Assembly (NCBI RefSeq): GCF_027579695.1
Contig: NC_083582.1
Span: 78,409,727-78,473,726 of the forward strand
DNA: 64,000 nt
Source of the DNA: Neoarius graeffei
Taxonomy: Eukaryota; Chordata; Actinopteri; Siluriformes; Ariidae
Reading direction: 5' to 3'
Shown here: piece by piece, positions 44,000 to 56,640 of the stretch
How the letters are laid out: every line of letters starts with the position of its first letter
Position numbering within the stretch: position 1 is the first letter of the stretch
The notes under the pieces: model-generated
What the model saw: the letters and a program-made list of their open reading frames with translations, nothing else
Told to the model about the DNA's origin: nothing
The model's database searches: none
Translations under genes and position numbers: made by a program

Positions 44000-46900
44000 C
44001 GTTGACAGACATCGCAGATGTGGTGATGAGATGGGGGTGATGATGATGGTGGTGAAATGGTGGCTTGTGGGGCTGTTGCCTGGGCAGCAACTGCTCTCTG
44101 TTGTCAAAGACACTGTTCTGTTAGTCTGGCAGTCCTTTGAGCTTCAAACACTTCACAGCCGTCGTGGCAGATCTTACGCCAATAAGTGCGGCCACAGGCC
44201 TTTCTTTCCCAGGATGCAGGGTCGACGTCATAGGCCTTCAGGGTGGCTTTCAGAACATCTTTGTAGCATTTGCGATGCCCTCCCTGAGGCCTTCTGCCTG
44301 ATGCCAGCTCTCCAAACATTCAGGCTTTGGGGATTCTTTCATCTCCCATACGCGTCATGTGACCAGACCAGCGGAGTTGAGCTCGGGTGATGAAAGCCTC
44401 TACGCTCGTGATGTTGCAACGCTCAAGAACAGTGGTGTTGGGGACTTTGTCCTTCCAAGTTATATTGCAAATCTTGCATAGGCAACATTGGTGAAACTAC
44501 TCAAACTCCTTGATGTGGCATCAATATTGCATCCATGTTTCGCAGCCATAGAGCAGAGTGCTGAAGACCACAGTTCTGTAAATTTGAATCTTCATGCTCA
44601 AGCATATCACATGATCAGACCAGAGGCGGTGTTGAAGTCGTCCATAGGAAGAACTCGCTTTGCTAATGCGTGCGGTTTTCTCCTCAATCTTGGCATTTTG
44701 TGAGACAATTCCCCCAAGGTAGCAAATTTTTTTCTACAGACTTCAGCGGTTCTCCACAGATGATTATGGATTGAGTACACAGAGGTGACCCAGGTCTTGG
44801 TTGGTGAAGGACTTCTGTCTTGCTGATGCTGATGCTGAGGCCATATCTGCTACATGCTCTAGAAAAGGCATCGACAATGTGCTGGGCATCTTCAAGAGTA
44901 TGAGCAATCGGAGCACAGTCATCTGCCTAGAGAAGTCTCGAAGCAGCATATGAGACCTTGGTTTTTGCTTGGAGTTGTTTCAAGTTGAAGATGCTTCCAT
45001 CATTTCTGAAGCGGATCATTATGCCTGTGTCACAATCCTTGAAAGCATCATGCAGCATGGCAGAAAACATAATGCTAAATAGCAAAGGAGCCATGACACA
45101 TCCTTGCTGACTTTGAATGAGGCAGAGATGGATTCACCATGAATCACACATCCAAGCATGCCTTTGTGAAAGGACCGAATGATGTTGACAATCCGAGTGG
45201 GGCAACTAGCCTTTTTGGGCACTTTCCAGAGGCCTTCCCAGCTGACTGAGTTGAAGGCTTTTGTGAGGTCAACAAAGACCATAAAGAAGAAGAAAAAAAA
45301 AACCTTTATTCATCACATGCGCATTTCAAGCATATTGAAATTCATCCTCTGCATTTAACCCATCTGAAGCAGTGAACACACACACACTCAGAGCAGTGGG
45401 CAGCCACACCAGAGCACCATCAGGTACCTTGCTCAAGGGCACCTCAGCCCAAGGCCACCCCATGTTAACCTAACTGCATGCCTTTGGATTCTGGGGGAAA
45501 CCAGAGCACCCGGAGAAAACCCACGCAGACACAGGGAGAACATGCAAACTCCACACAGAAAGGCCCTCGCCGGCCGCTGGGTTTGAACCCGGAACCTTCT
45601 TGCTGTGAGGCAACCGTGCTAACCACTACACCACCGTGCCACCCCTAGTCTGGGTTCCCTATTCTGCTCAATGCATTTTTCTTGCACTTGTATTGCCGAG
45701 AAGAGCATGTCTATGGTGCCTTGTAAGGCACGGAACCCACATTGGCTCTCTGGGATGACCTGAGCGATGGTGTCAGTGAAGCAGTTGATGAGTTTTGCAA
45801 GGATCTTGCCTGCAATGGATAGGAGCGAGCTCCCACGAAGATTGCCACAGCTGTGTCTGTTTCCTTTGAGCTTGTAGAGGTGTACAATGAGTGCATCCTT
45901 GAAGTCTTTTGGGGCAGTCTCTTTTTTTTCCCAGATGGAATGAAACAGATGAGTGAGCTGGACTGCCATGATGTCTCTGCCACTCCTGTAGATCTCTGTT
46001 GGTATCCCATCTGCACCAGCTGCTTTTCCTTTGGAGAACTGGTTAATGGCCTTGGTGGTCTCAGCTACTGAGGGAGGATTGTTGAGCTCTTCATAGATGG
46101 GTCTTTGTGGGAGTTGGTTAATGGCTTCATCTGATTTGGTCGACACCTGGTTCAAGACTCCGTTGAAGTATTCAGCCCAGCGGGCTAATATACCAGCTTG
46201 GTCCTTTTATAAGCATTTGTCCATCAGCTGTGTAGAGTGGTGTGCTGCCACGAGAGGTAGGTCCATACACCGCCTTCAGTCCAGTGTAGAAAGCTTTGGT
46301 GTCTTTCCTGTCAGAAGCTGACTGCAAGTCAGCAGTTCGTTTTCTCCACCATCTGTCTTTCATCTCCTGCAAGACGGCCTGTGCTTCTCTCTTGAGGCTG
46401 AGGTAAGTATCTCTCTTGCTCTGGGATACCTTGTCCATTTATGTAACTCATATGGGCATGGTGCAGTCAGTCCAAGAGGTTGAGGGCTGTGGCGTTGTTT
46501 TCATCAAACCAGTCGCGGTGTGTGCATTTCACAAAACCCAAGACTTCTTCTGCAGACTGATTATATTGCATCTCGGAGTGTGCTCCAGTGATCCTCAACA
46601 GTCAGACCCTCAGTATTGATCCTGTTGAGCCCACTTTCAGTTTTCTCATGCAGTTGGATTCTCACTGTAGGGGAAGAGAGCCTGCTGACATCCAGCTTCT
46701 TTGTCAGTGCTGTAAGAACCCTATGTCCTGATGCCTTGAAGGAAAAAGCTATGGTGGTGTGGAGCAGATGGTGGTCAGAGAGACAAGTAGAACTCAGCAT
46801 GGCTCTGGTGTGGTGGACTTCTCTGACATTCCTCTGATGGACTATGGCATAGTCAATCTGGTGCTAATGTCCAGACCTAGGGTGCATCCATGTAGTTTTC

Positions 46901-47500
46901 CTAGCAGTGCGCTGTTGGAATAGGGTGTTTGTGATGGCAAGCTGATGTTGTGAGCAGGTTGTAAGGAGAAGGATGCCATTTGAGTTTTCCTTTCCAATGC
47001 CGTGTCGACCAATGACCTTGTCCCAAGCAATATAGTCTTTGCCAACTCTAGCGTTGAAGTCACCCAGTAGCACAAGTTTGTCAGAGTGAGGGGTAGCCTG
47101 GATGAATCTAGCCAGTTCCCCATAGAACTGCTCCTTGGACTCATCAGTGTGGGTCATGGTGGGAGCGTAGGTGCTAATTTAGGTGACATAGCCAGTGTGC
47201 AGGTGACGTGTCATCAGGCGCTCATTTATTCCATGTGGCACAGAGTCCAGGAGGCTGAGAACGATTCTTGATGGCGAAGCCAACTCCGGCTTGTCTTGGT
47301 TCATTTTCAGGTCGTCCAGAATAGAAGAATGTATATCCAGCTCCATGTTCTGTGAAATGTGAGCTTCTTGGTAAACAAGTTCGCTGAGGGCTGCAATGGC
47401 TATGTTGTAGCACTGAAGTTCCTGAGCCACAATGGCTGTATGGCATTCCAGACTGTTTGGATTGTCTTGCAACGCTCAAATGTTCCATGCTGCCAAGTGA
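44000..47500 (-). pseudogene. LINE ORF2: endonuclease and reverse transcriptase, broken
   Basis: Minus-strand segments in order: TAIVAQELQCYNIAIAALSE (start of APE); KLVLLGDFNARVGKDY (47080, catalytic Asp/Asn); CLSDHHLLH (46790, APE SDHH); GKAAGADGIPTEIYRSG and GKILAKLINC (RT fingers, 46155-45650); FVDLTKAFNSVS (45280, RT motif A); the ADD box near 44920; then GELASGRRPQGGHRKCYKDV and DPASWERKACGRTYWRK (C-terminal). A SINE separates motif A from the fingers, and about eight frameshifts or stops occur. It would copy its own RNA by target-primed reverse transcription. It is inactive. Confidence 0.92.
45288..45645 (-). mobile_element. DANA-like SINE inside LINE reverse transcriptase
   Basis: Long form with tRNA-like head at 45645 (GGTGGCACGGTGGTGTAGTG), GGAGTTTGCATGTTCTCC, TGCCCACTGCTCTGAGTGTG and a (TTC)n tail. 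It splits the RT domain of the host LINE. Confidence 0.92.
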
Positions 47501-48560
47501 ATATTTGCCTTTCTGTTTCTACTGCAGGGTTGGATGACCAGACTGTCACAGTCAATGGCCAAGTCGGAGTGGAACCAGCTTTGTTTAGGGGCTCTTTTAT
47601 AGCCCTCACTCTGGCGGGAGAAGGCAGTGCTGTCCCTAAATAGGGCTGCCTTGTCGTCCTAGCAGGATATGAACAGGGACATTGTTCCAGGTCATCCCCT
47701 GAGTGACCATCACACCAGAACCACCATGCATGTGGATTCGTGACTGGAGACTCCCAGGACCATCCCCTCCCTGCCTCTGTCGCCACTTGTCCCTCACCGC
47801 AGGACTTTAAATTAAAGGATGAGGATGAAATGGCAGGGAGAACTACCTTCACAGTGATGGATTAAAGTGGCAATGGGGTGTGCAATCCCAGCCTCACCCT
47901 CCCTTCCTGACAATCAGCAGTGGGTACAGGTTCGGAAGCCAAAACATGTATCCGCTGGGTGGAGGCGCAGCAGCTGGCCAGTATCCTTCTTCAGAGGACT
48001 GCCCTCACAGTAGCTTGCAGTTGCTGGGACTTGGCTTTGGAGTTTCCTCCTCCTAGGATGGTTGTTGGACAGAGCTGAAGAGTCCATCCTACCCTGTTAT
48101 TTAAACCATAGCTGGCACTCTAAACAGGCATGACTGCCCTGGGTCAGGGCAGACCTGGGAGTGATGGCAACTAAGGGGTCACTCCACATTCCCCACAGCC
48201 ACAAGAATCCCTGCTTGGAACCCTTGCCATCAGATGCAGTTTTGCGTCATACCCAGGACAATGGTTTCTGGCATGAAGGTAGAGGTAACGAGGGTACATA
48301 TGACTTCTACCCAGATTTGCTTCATTACAATTATGAATGAAGTTATGGACTAAGTCTTAATGAGCAGTTCAACAAAAATTGCTTCTTCTCAGTCAATCCC
48401 TCGCCATTTTGGATTCTTTCTGGTAAATAGGGTGGATATCACTTCTATATATAGCTTGTATATTGTGTATATAGCTTACAACATTTATTGCACAAGGTGG
48501 CCCACTTTAGATCGTTCCTTCTGGACTAGACGGGGCCAGAGTGAGCTACGCCCTCATTAA

Positions 48561-49776
48561 TGCTGTATTATTATTATCAGAGCAATTTGCCAATGACTAT
48601 GGTTAATGTCTTAAAGAACACATCATACTTTATTTTATCCATTTGTCGTGACATTTAATGTGTTGGAGCATCTGCAAAACAAGTAGTTTCCTGTTATCAC
48701 TTGCACTATAGCAGGTACATATACAGTTTTCTGTCTTAAAGGTAACGACAAACATCGTTATTCAGGTTATTAAAAAAAGGCATAAAGCTGAAAGGCATCA
48801 CTCCTGAGACTTTGCAGTGTCAAGAAAATCTTTACAAAGTGAAGAAACACTGAAGAGTCCTTCCATTAACATTAGATCTCATAAAAGAAAACATCACGCT
48901 GTTTAAAAATTCTACTTTTTGTTTTTGTTCAGTAAAAACGCATTGCAGTCTGTTAATGTGGTGCCTGCTATACAAGTCCTTGTAAATTAGTTGTTACCAT
49001 AGAAACTGATGCGGTTAACAAAAAATGAATCAACACTTTCTGACCAACAATATTCAGTAACTCAGCAATGCTGTGGTGGAAATGACAAAGGGCCATGTGT
49101 CTGTAAAAGTCTCCCTCCTGCAGAGTCATCCTCCGAGAACTAATCTTAGAACAAGGCACATCGTGTAAACTCAAAATGGCAGCTCCTCAGGAACATGTCC
49201 AAGCACTCGTGCTGGAAAAGAACTTCTCTGTTTGAAATTTGAGATTTCAATTTTGATTTTTTTCCCTTCAGGTCATGATGAAATTCTGTCTTTGTTATAG
49301 AAGTTAATATCACATAATAAATGTTAAATCTGAAACAAAGTCCCAGAAGCAAGGCTGGTTTAAGTGGCTGACTCGGACTGTCGAGATTTTGTGCTTTTCT
49401 TTTTTTTCCTCATCACTGTACCATGACATTTCAAGCCAATTAGAAAGGAAATTGGACAGTAAATCCAGTTAGTCCATTAATGAAGTCCTCCAGTAATAAT
49501 TACAACACAATAGTGTCTAATTCCTCCAAAGAGCAGCTTTCATATTGCAATAGTGAGAAATATTTTACAGCAGCATTATGGAAGAGAAATTTTCATGCAT
49601 GTTTTACTGATCTCGAGTGTTTAAGTATTTAGCTTAGTTGATTTTTTTTCAAGTTATATTGCATCTGTGTGGAGACAAATTGAATATCCTAATTAATTTC
49701 CACATTTTACAGTCATGCTTGGAAAAAGTAGTAGAATTTCATATATATAAAGGAATTAGACACACACTCTACCAGT
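48561..49776. other. Unassigned AT-rich sequence
   Basis: No gene or recognisable repeat. Confidence 0.4.
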
Positions 49777-51970
49777 AAAGACTTAGACAACCTTTATTGT
49801 CATTCAGTATGCAACAAGTGTACACAGAACGAAATTTCGTTGCAGTTTGGCTCAGCACAGAATTAAATATGAAGTATATTAAATTAAATTATGCAGCAGC
49901 AAAAATATTATAAAGTGACCTGTGGAATTAGGAAATGTTCAAGTTATAAATAGAAATTCGGATTTGGAGTTCAGCAGTTTGGTGACCTGGGGGAAAAAGT
50001 TGTTACAGACCCTGGCGGTCCTGCACCTAACGTTGCGGAACCTGTTTCCAGAAGGGAGAACAGTCTATAGCGAGGGTGTGAGGGGTCACTGATGATGTTT
50101 CTGGCTCGAGACATGCAGCGCCTTGGTGCAATGTCCTGAATGGAAGGAAGAGAAGTCCCAGTGATTTTCTCCGCTGTCCTCACCACTCCTCACATTCTTC
50201 CAGTCAGAGGCGCTGCAGCCTCCACACCACACAGAGATGCAGCTGGTCAGAACACTCTCTATGGTGCTTCTGTAGAATGTAGTGAGGATGGGCGGGCGCA
50301 GGTGAGCTCTCCTCATCCTATGCAGGAAGTGCAGATACCCTCTTGACCAGTGACGTGGTGTTCACAGACCAGGTGAAGTTGTCAGTGATGTGCACCCCCA
50401 GGAACTTGGTGCTATTGACCACCTCCACGGCCATGTTGTTGATTAGAAGTGGAGTGTGGCTGGGCTGGTTTTTCCTGAAGTCAACAATTATCTCTTTAGT
50501 TTTGTTCAGGATCAGGTTGTTTTCCCTGCACCAACCCACCAGCTGCTCCACCTCCTCTCTATAGGCCAGGTTGTTGTCATTCCTGATGAGGCCCACCACT
50601 GTTGTGTCATCCGCAAACTTCACAATGTGGTTGCTAGCAGCCCTGGGGATGCAGTCGTGTGTCATCAGAGTGAACAGCAGAGGGCTCAGGACACAGCCCT
50701 GAGGGGAGCCTGTGCTGAGGGTTAGGACACTGGAGGTGTTCTGCCCGACCCGCACTGACTGTAGTCTTTCAGTGAGGAAGTCTAGCAGCCAGTTGCACGG
50801 GGGGTGCTGAAGCCCAGGGGTCCCAGTTTGTTCACCAGATGCTGTGGAATGATGGTATTAAATGCTGAACTGGAATCCAGGAACAGCATCCGCATGAATG
50901 TTCTTCTCCAGGTGTGCAAGGCTCAGGTGAAGAGCGGAGGAGATGGCATCTTCAGTGGAGTGGTTTGGCCAGTAGGCAAACAGGAAGGGGTCGAATGTGG
51001 GAGGGAGCCTGGAGGTGATGTGCTCCTTTACCAGCCTCTCAAAGCACTTCATCATAATGGGAGTAAGTGCAATGGGTGGTAGTGATTGAGTGATGAGGTT
51101 TTTTGGCACTGGGATGATGATGGCAGTCTTGAAACATGATGGAACTTTGGCTTGATCCAGTGAGGTGTTGAAGATGTCCTTTAGAACATGAGCCAGCTGG
51201 TCTGCACATTCCCTGAGCACCCGATCAGGAATATTATCAGGGCCCGGGGCCTTCCATGTGTTAACTCTCCTCAGAGTCCTCTGCACCTCAGCTGTATCAA
51301 GACAGAGTGCCTTTTCATCCTGATGGGGAACAGCTTTCACTGCAGGAGTGCTATATAGTGCCTCAAACCTCCCAAAGAAGTTATTGAGTTCATTGAGGAA
51401 GTCCACGTCATCACACTCGGGAGGGGCTATCCTGTAGTTTGTGATAGCCCATATGCCTTTCCACATATCCCTGATGTTGGTGGTGTCGTGGAAAAAGTCC
51501 TGGATTTTTTTGACTGTGAGCACGCTTTACTAATCTGATGGCACGGTTCAAGTTGGCTCTCGCTGTTCTCAGTGCCTTCTCTACGCCAGACTTGAAGGCT
51601 GAGTTCCGTGCCTTTAGTATTTTGCGTACTTCATAAGTCATCCAGGGCTTTTGGTTGGCTCGGGTGGTGATGCTCTTTATGTCGCTGACATCCTCCATGC
51701 ATTTGTTGATGTAGGCTGACACAGACATGGCATACTCATCTATGTTAATATGATTATGGTAAGTGGCGGCTGCTTTGAACATGTCCCAGCCCATGCACTC
51801 AAAACAGTCCCGTAGTGCCTCCATAGCCCCCTCAGACCACACCCTCACCTGCCTCACTGTAGGTTTTCCTCTGATCAACAGGGGCTTATATGCAGGGATT
51901 AGCATAATGGATAAATGCTCAGAAGAGCCAAGGTGGGGGCGGGGGGCTGCTCTGAATGCATGACCAACTC
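49777..51970 (-). mobile_element. 5'-truncated L2-type LINE
   Basis: It starts (minus) inside the APE domain at about 51970 and runs to a 3' end near 49777 (TGACAATAAAGGTTGTCTAA). Gene order and motifs resemble L2/CR1-clade fish LINEs. A target duplication was not found. Confidence 0.85.
49971..51960 (-). pseudogene. L2-type LINE ORF2 (RT), few breaks
   Basis: Segments: HLGSSEHLSIMLIPAYKPLL (end of APE, SDH changed to SEH); SITTRANQKPWMTYEVRKIL; NTWKAPGPDNIPDRVLRECA and FKTAIIIPVPK (RT fingers, 51523-50858); [14 protein letters not shown] (motif B); [15 protein letters not shown] (50630, catalytic FADD); [29 protein letters not shown]; then VVRTAEKITGTSLPSIQDI. The main breaks are near 51520, 50857-50755 and 50318. 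APE N-terminus and ORF1 are absent. Confidence 0.93.
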
Positions 51971-52347
51971 CCCTCAAAACACATTAAAGAAAATTTCCAG
52001 AAGCATTAAATGAGCATACGAAGAAATGGCTTTATATGCTGTGCCCACTATGAGAATATGAAGTAATGGTTTTACATGCTGTCCTCGCTGTAGATAAAAC
52101 TGTGTCCTTCATCTTCACTAAATCCTCAATATCTCTGTAAATGTTTCATGACATTTGTCTTGTAAATTAATTCATTACATCAAGCATAAAGATGCTCCAG
52201 CAGCAAAATACTAGTAAATGACTCAAAACAAAGTCATCTCGCACACTTCATATTCTCAAATATCGGGTTATTGTGAACATCTGTGCAGATGTTGTTGCTG
52301 ATGTTCATAGTTAATTGGTTTTAAGTGTGTTATACAGTGATCCAAGT
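51971..52347. other. Unassigned sequence
   Basis: Spacer between two LINEs. Two similar phrases (ATATGAAGTAATGGTTTTACATGCTG and AAGAAATGGCTTTATATGCTG, near 52015-52080) suggest a short duplication. Confidence 0.4.
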
Positions 52348-52482
52348 TCTTCTTTTGGCTGCTCCCGATTAGGGGTCGCCACAGCGGATCTTGCGTTTCC
52401 ATCGCTCCTTGTCTTCAGCATCCTTCTCTACCACACCTGCCACTTTCATGTCCTCTCTCACCACATCCATGTATCTCCTCTT

Positions 52483-52843
52483 TGAAGAAGAAACCTTTAT
52501 TTGTCACATGCAGACTTCAAGCATGGTGAAATTCATCCTCTGCATTTAACCCATCTGAAGCAGTGAACACACGTGCACACACGCTCAGAGCAGTGGGCAG
52601 CCACACCAGAGCGCCCGGGGAGCAGTCAGGGGTTCGGTACCTTGCTCAAGGGTACCTCAGCCCAAGGCCACCCCACATCAACCTAACTGCATGTCTTTGG
52701 ATCATGGGGGAAACCCAGGCAGACACAGGGAGAACACGCAAACTCCAAACTCCACACAAAGGCCCTCGCTGGCCGCTGGGTTCGAACCCAGAACCTTCTT
52801 GCTGTGAGGCAACCGTGCTAACCACTACACCATCATGCTGCCT
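52483..52843 (-). mobile_element. DANA-like SINE in the RTE 3' region
   Basis: Long form, minus strand, tRNA-like head at 52843 and (TTC)n tail at 52483. Flanks TCTCCTCTTT and TTCCTCGTTT are a likely imperfect target duplication. Confidence 0.88.
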
Positions 52844-52845
52844 TC

Positions 52846-55704
52846 CTCGTTTTCATTTGTCTGGCAGCTCCATCCTCAACATTCTCCTTTCCACATGCTC
52901 TGCATCTCTTCTCAGGATGTGCCCATACCATCTCAGTCTCATCTCTCTTAGCTTAATTCCCAAGCTCTCCACATGTGCTGTCCCTCTGATGTGCTCGTTC
53001 CTTATCCTGTCCAACCTTGTCACTCCCATCGCAAACCTTAACATCCTCAACTCCGCCACCTCCAACTTTGCCTCCTGTCTCTTCATTAAGGGTACGGTCT
53101 CCAATCCATACATCACAGCTGGTCTCACTACTGTCTTATACATCTTACCTTTCACTTCTGCTGGGACTTTCCGATCACAAATGACTCCCAAAATCCTTCT
53201 CCAACTGCTCCACCCTTCCTGCACTCTCTTTCTCACCTCACTATCGCAGCCCCCATTTTCCTGCACAGTTGACCCCAGGTACTTGAATTCACCAACTTTC
53301 TTTACGTCTACTCCTTGCATCTTCACTACACTCTCATCCCCATTCTCATTGATGTACATGTATTCTGTTTTGCTACTGCTCACCTTCATTCCTCTTCATT
53401 CCAATGCATCCCTCCATCTCTCCAAACCCAACTCAACTTCCTTTCTACTTTCACCACATATCACAATATCATCTGCAAACATCATGTTCCATGGTGACTC
53501 TTGCCTCACTTCGTCCGTCAAGCTATCCATCACTATGGCAAACAAAAAAGGACTCAAAGCAGATCCTTGATGGAGTCCCACCTTCACCTTGAACCATTCA
53601 GTCATTCCAACTGCACACCTCACTGCTGTTTCACTGTTCTCATACATGTCTTGCACCACTCTAATATACTTCTCATTCACTCCACTCTTTCTCATACAAT
53701 ACCATAACTCATCTCTCGGCACTCTATCGTATGCCTTCTCCAGTTCTACAAACACACAATGTAGCTTTCCTGTACTTCTCCATTAACATTCTTAAAGCAA
53801 AAATTGCATCCAACGTGCTCTTCCTTGGCATAAACCCGTACTGCTGTTCACAGATTGCTACCTCTCTTCTCAATCTCACCTCCAATACCCTTTCCCATAG
53901 CTTCATGCTGTGGCTCATCAGTTTTATTCCTCTGTAATTACTGCAGCTCTGTACATCTCCCTTATTCTTGTATATTGGGACTAGCACACTCTCCATTCAT
54001 TTGGCATTTTCTCATTCTCTAGGATCTTATTAAACAATCTCGTTAGGAACTCCACAGCCATCTCACCCAAACATTTCCAAGCCTCAATCTGGATACCATC
54101 TGGTCCGACTGCTTTCCCAGTCTTCATTCTTTTCATGGCTGCCCTCACCTCATCCTTACTAACCAACTCTGCTTCCTGATTTGCTGTCTCCAATGAATCT
54201 GACCTTTTCTCTCTTGGATTCTCTTCTTTTAATAAATCCTCAAAGTACTCTTTCCACCTTCTTAATACACTCTCTTTGTTTGTCAGCATATTTCCATTTA
54301 CATCTTTCATCACTCTTACTTGCTGTACATCCCTCACTTCCCTGTTTCTCTGCCTAGCTAGTCTGTACAGGTCTTTCTTTCCTTCTTTGGTCTCCAGTCT
54401 TTTGTACAACTCCTGGTATGCATCTGCTTTCGGCTTCGCTACAGCTCTTTTTGCCTTCTGTCTCATCTCTCTGTATAACCCCCTGCTTTCCTTGTCTCTC
54501 TGCTCATCCCAATTCTTCTTTGCTAGCCTCTTCTCTTTTATAATTTCCTGCACTTCTTTGTCCCACCACCATGTCTCCTTGTCTTCCTTCCTCCTTCCCG
54601 ATGACCACCCTAGCACCTTCCTTGCTGCCTCTCTTACTTGTACAGCAGTAGTATTCCAATCTTCTGGCAGACTTCCATGACCACTCAATGCTCGTCTCAT
54701 TTCTTCCCTAAACTCCTTCTGATGTTCAACCTCTTTTAGTTTCCACCACTTAATCTTCGGCTCCACTATTTCACGCTTCCTCTTTTTCACTTTCAATCTC
54801 ATCCTGCACACGACCACTTGATGTCTAGCTACACTCTCCCCTGCCAACATTTTACAGTCTCCAATCTCCTTCAGGTTACCCCTTCTGCAGAGTATGTAGT
54901 CCACCTGTGTAGATCTTCCTCCACTCTTAAACGTCAGCCTGTGCTGCTCTTTCTTCTCGAAGTATGTATTGACTATTGCCAAATTCACCCTCTTTGAAAA
55001 ATCAACCACCATTTGCCCTTCCACATTTCTCTCTCTTACACCATATCTGCCCATCACATCCTCATCCCCTCTGTTTCCCTCACCAGCATGTCCGTTGAAA
55101 TCTGCTCCTATCAGCACATGCTCCTCCCTCGGAATACTTTCTACCACTTAATCCATCTTTTCCCAGAAAGACTCTCTCTTCATTCTCACATCCAACCTAT
55201 GGGGCATATGCACACAGCATTGATTACCGCTCCTTGAATCTCCAACTTCATGCCCATCACTCTATCTGACACCCTCTTCACATCAATCACACTGTTGACC
55301 AACTCTCCCCTCAAAACAATACCAACACCATTTCTCTTTCCATCGACTCCATAATAAAACAACTTGCATCCATCTCCAATGTTCTTGGCCTTGCTTCCTT
55401 TCCACCTCGTCTCCTGCACACACAAAATGTCCAACTTCCTTCTTTCCATCATACCTGATAACTCTCTCGCTCTGCCAGTCAATGTTCCCACATTCAGTGT
55501 TCCTACCCTCAATTCTAAGCTCCTTCCCTTCCATCTTTCACGCTCTCTCCTAACATGCCTCCCCCCTTTCTTTCTCCTTCTCCATTTTGGCACAACAGTA
55601 GCACACTTTCCACCAGCACCCTGTTGACCAACAGTACCAGAGGCGGTTGTTCTTAACCCGGGCCCTGGCCGATCTGGTATGGTATTTCTCTTTTCATTCC
55701 ACAT
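52846..55704 (-). pseudogene. RTE ORF: APE endonuclease plus reverse transcriptase, lightly damaged
   Basis: The polyprotein nicks target DNA and reverse transcribes element RNA. Segments: VGTLNVGTLTGRARELSGMM and ILCVQETRWKGSKA (APE Glu) in 55704-55186; VLIGADFNGHAGEGNRG, STQVDYILCRRG and GKAVGPDGIQIEAWK in a 388-codon frame 55147-53981; LVPIYKNKGDVQSCSNYRGI and QYGFMPRKST; VELEKAYDRVPRDELWY (RT motif A); GSALSPFLFAIVMD; WNMMFADDIVICGES (FADD, 53485); EFKYLGSTVQENGGCDSE and LRWYGHILRRDAEHVERRML. Only about four frame breaks or stops occur, so this is the youngest-looking LINE here. Confidence 0.95.
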
Positions 55705-55904
55705 GTTAGAATTGGCACAGTTTTATGCTGGATGCCCTTCCTGACGCAACCCTCTCCAATTTATCCAGGCTTGGGACTGGCACCAAGAGTACACTTATGC
55801 ACCCCCAGTGGCTGGATTTATACGGTGATCTAAGTAATTTGTCTAAAATCAGTCCTGTATCACAGGTCACATGCTTGTACTTTCTTGTACTTGGTAAGGT
55901 CTTC

Positions 55905-56640
55905 ACATTTAGTCTGCCTGCTCGCAATCCAGTTTTAATGAACTTAGGAGGCATCTCCAAGAACTCCTGTCCATAGCAGCATGAATGGCTGTGGAGATGT
56001 CGCAGTAGTCACCGAACAGTTGCCTGACGTCAGCAGCAATAGTTTGCAGAATGCTAAGATGTGAGCGGCCAATGCTGCGGTGACCATGGGAGGGAGTCCA
56101 GCCCAGTAGATATTTAGGGAGTTGGGCAGTCTCCATCGGAGCGACATGCCCAAAGTAGCGCAATCTGTTCACCTGGATAAGCATACAAAGCTTACAACAG
56201 GCAGTCTGAGCACAAAATTCCCCATAAGTGATGCGATCTTGCCAATGTACTTTAAGGATTCTTCGCAAACAGGAATTCTGGAAGCTTTCAAGGCGATGTA
56301 CATGCCATTTTTTCAGAGCCCAAGTGGGGGAGCTGTACAACAGCAGTGAGAGCACACCACTCTCAAGGATCTTTACCTTTGTGGTAAGGATAATCCCGTG
56401 GTTTCTCCAGATGTTATTTAGAGAGTTGAATGCACCCGATGCTTTGCTGATCCTAACATTGATTTCCTTGTCAAGGGAGCCGTCACTGGAGATAATAGAG
56501 CCAAGGTATCTGAAATGGTTCACCTGCTCCAGAGGTTTGTTATCCACTGTGAGGTCAAGGACTTCATCCTGCTGAAAGGGATGTTGACTGTGGAGTTTGC
56601 CAATCAGCATGTTGGTCTTTTTGGATAGCCACTGAGGTCA
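55905..56640 (-). pseudogene. 5'-truncated LINE fragment with intact 233-codon C-terminal frame
   Basis: Minus-strand frame 56610-55909: PLEQVNHFRYLGSIISSDGS, INVRISKASGAFNSLNNIWR, CLRRILKVHWQDRITYGEF, then RLRYFGHVAPMETAQLPKYL. This is the thumb and C-terminal region of an APE-type LINE of a clade other than the RTE next door. Catalytic RT motifs are absent. The frame is undamaged despite truncation, suggesting a fairly recent insertion. Confidence 0.88.

Larger units (their letters stand above)
43895..48264 (-). mobile_element. Near-complete APE-type LINE with 15-bp target duplication
   Basis: TTTCTGGCATGAAGG lies at 43880-43894 and again at 48265-48279, so both ends are defined. The element is 4370 bp including a SINE of about 360 bp. 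On the minus strand come an upstream region, APE endonuclease, RT, a C-terminal region and a 3' end reading GACTCAGTCCATCATCA. It is an I/Nimb- or RTE-X-like architecture; the clade is not certain. Confidence 0.9.
43691..48560. repeat. Short-period (about 160-170 bp) tandem repeat, interrupted by a LINE
   Basis: The unit contains AATTGCTTCTTCTCTCTCAAT, then TGATTTTGATTCTTTCTGGCA, then AGGTAG and CATAATTGCAATTAATAATGAA. Unit starts are near 43690 and 43845, and a third begins after the LINE at about 48370. The LINE 43895-48264 is inserted in the second unit. Confidence 0.65.
52348..55816 (-). mobile_element. Almost full-length RTE-type LINE with SINE near its 3' end
   Basis: The 5' terminus (minus, from 55816) begins CCAGCCACTGGGG and the 3' terminus ends GGGAGCAGCCAAAAGAAGAA. 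Length without the SINE is about 3.1 kb, the usual RTE size (single ORF with APE and RT). The two termini reappear joined in the SINE at 41749-42036. Confidence 0.92.

Noticed and set aside
52563..53570. 335-codon plus-strand open frame
   Set aside because: It is the antisense shadow of the RTE LINE C-terminal region and the SINE on the minus strand. It has low-complexity Ser/Leu/Thr-rich text and no domain.
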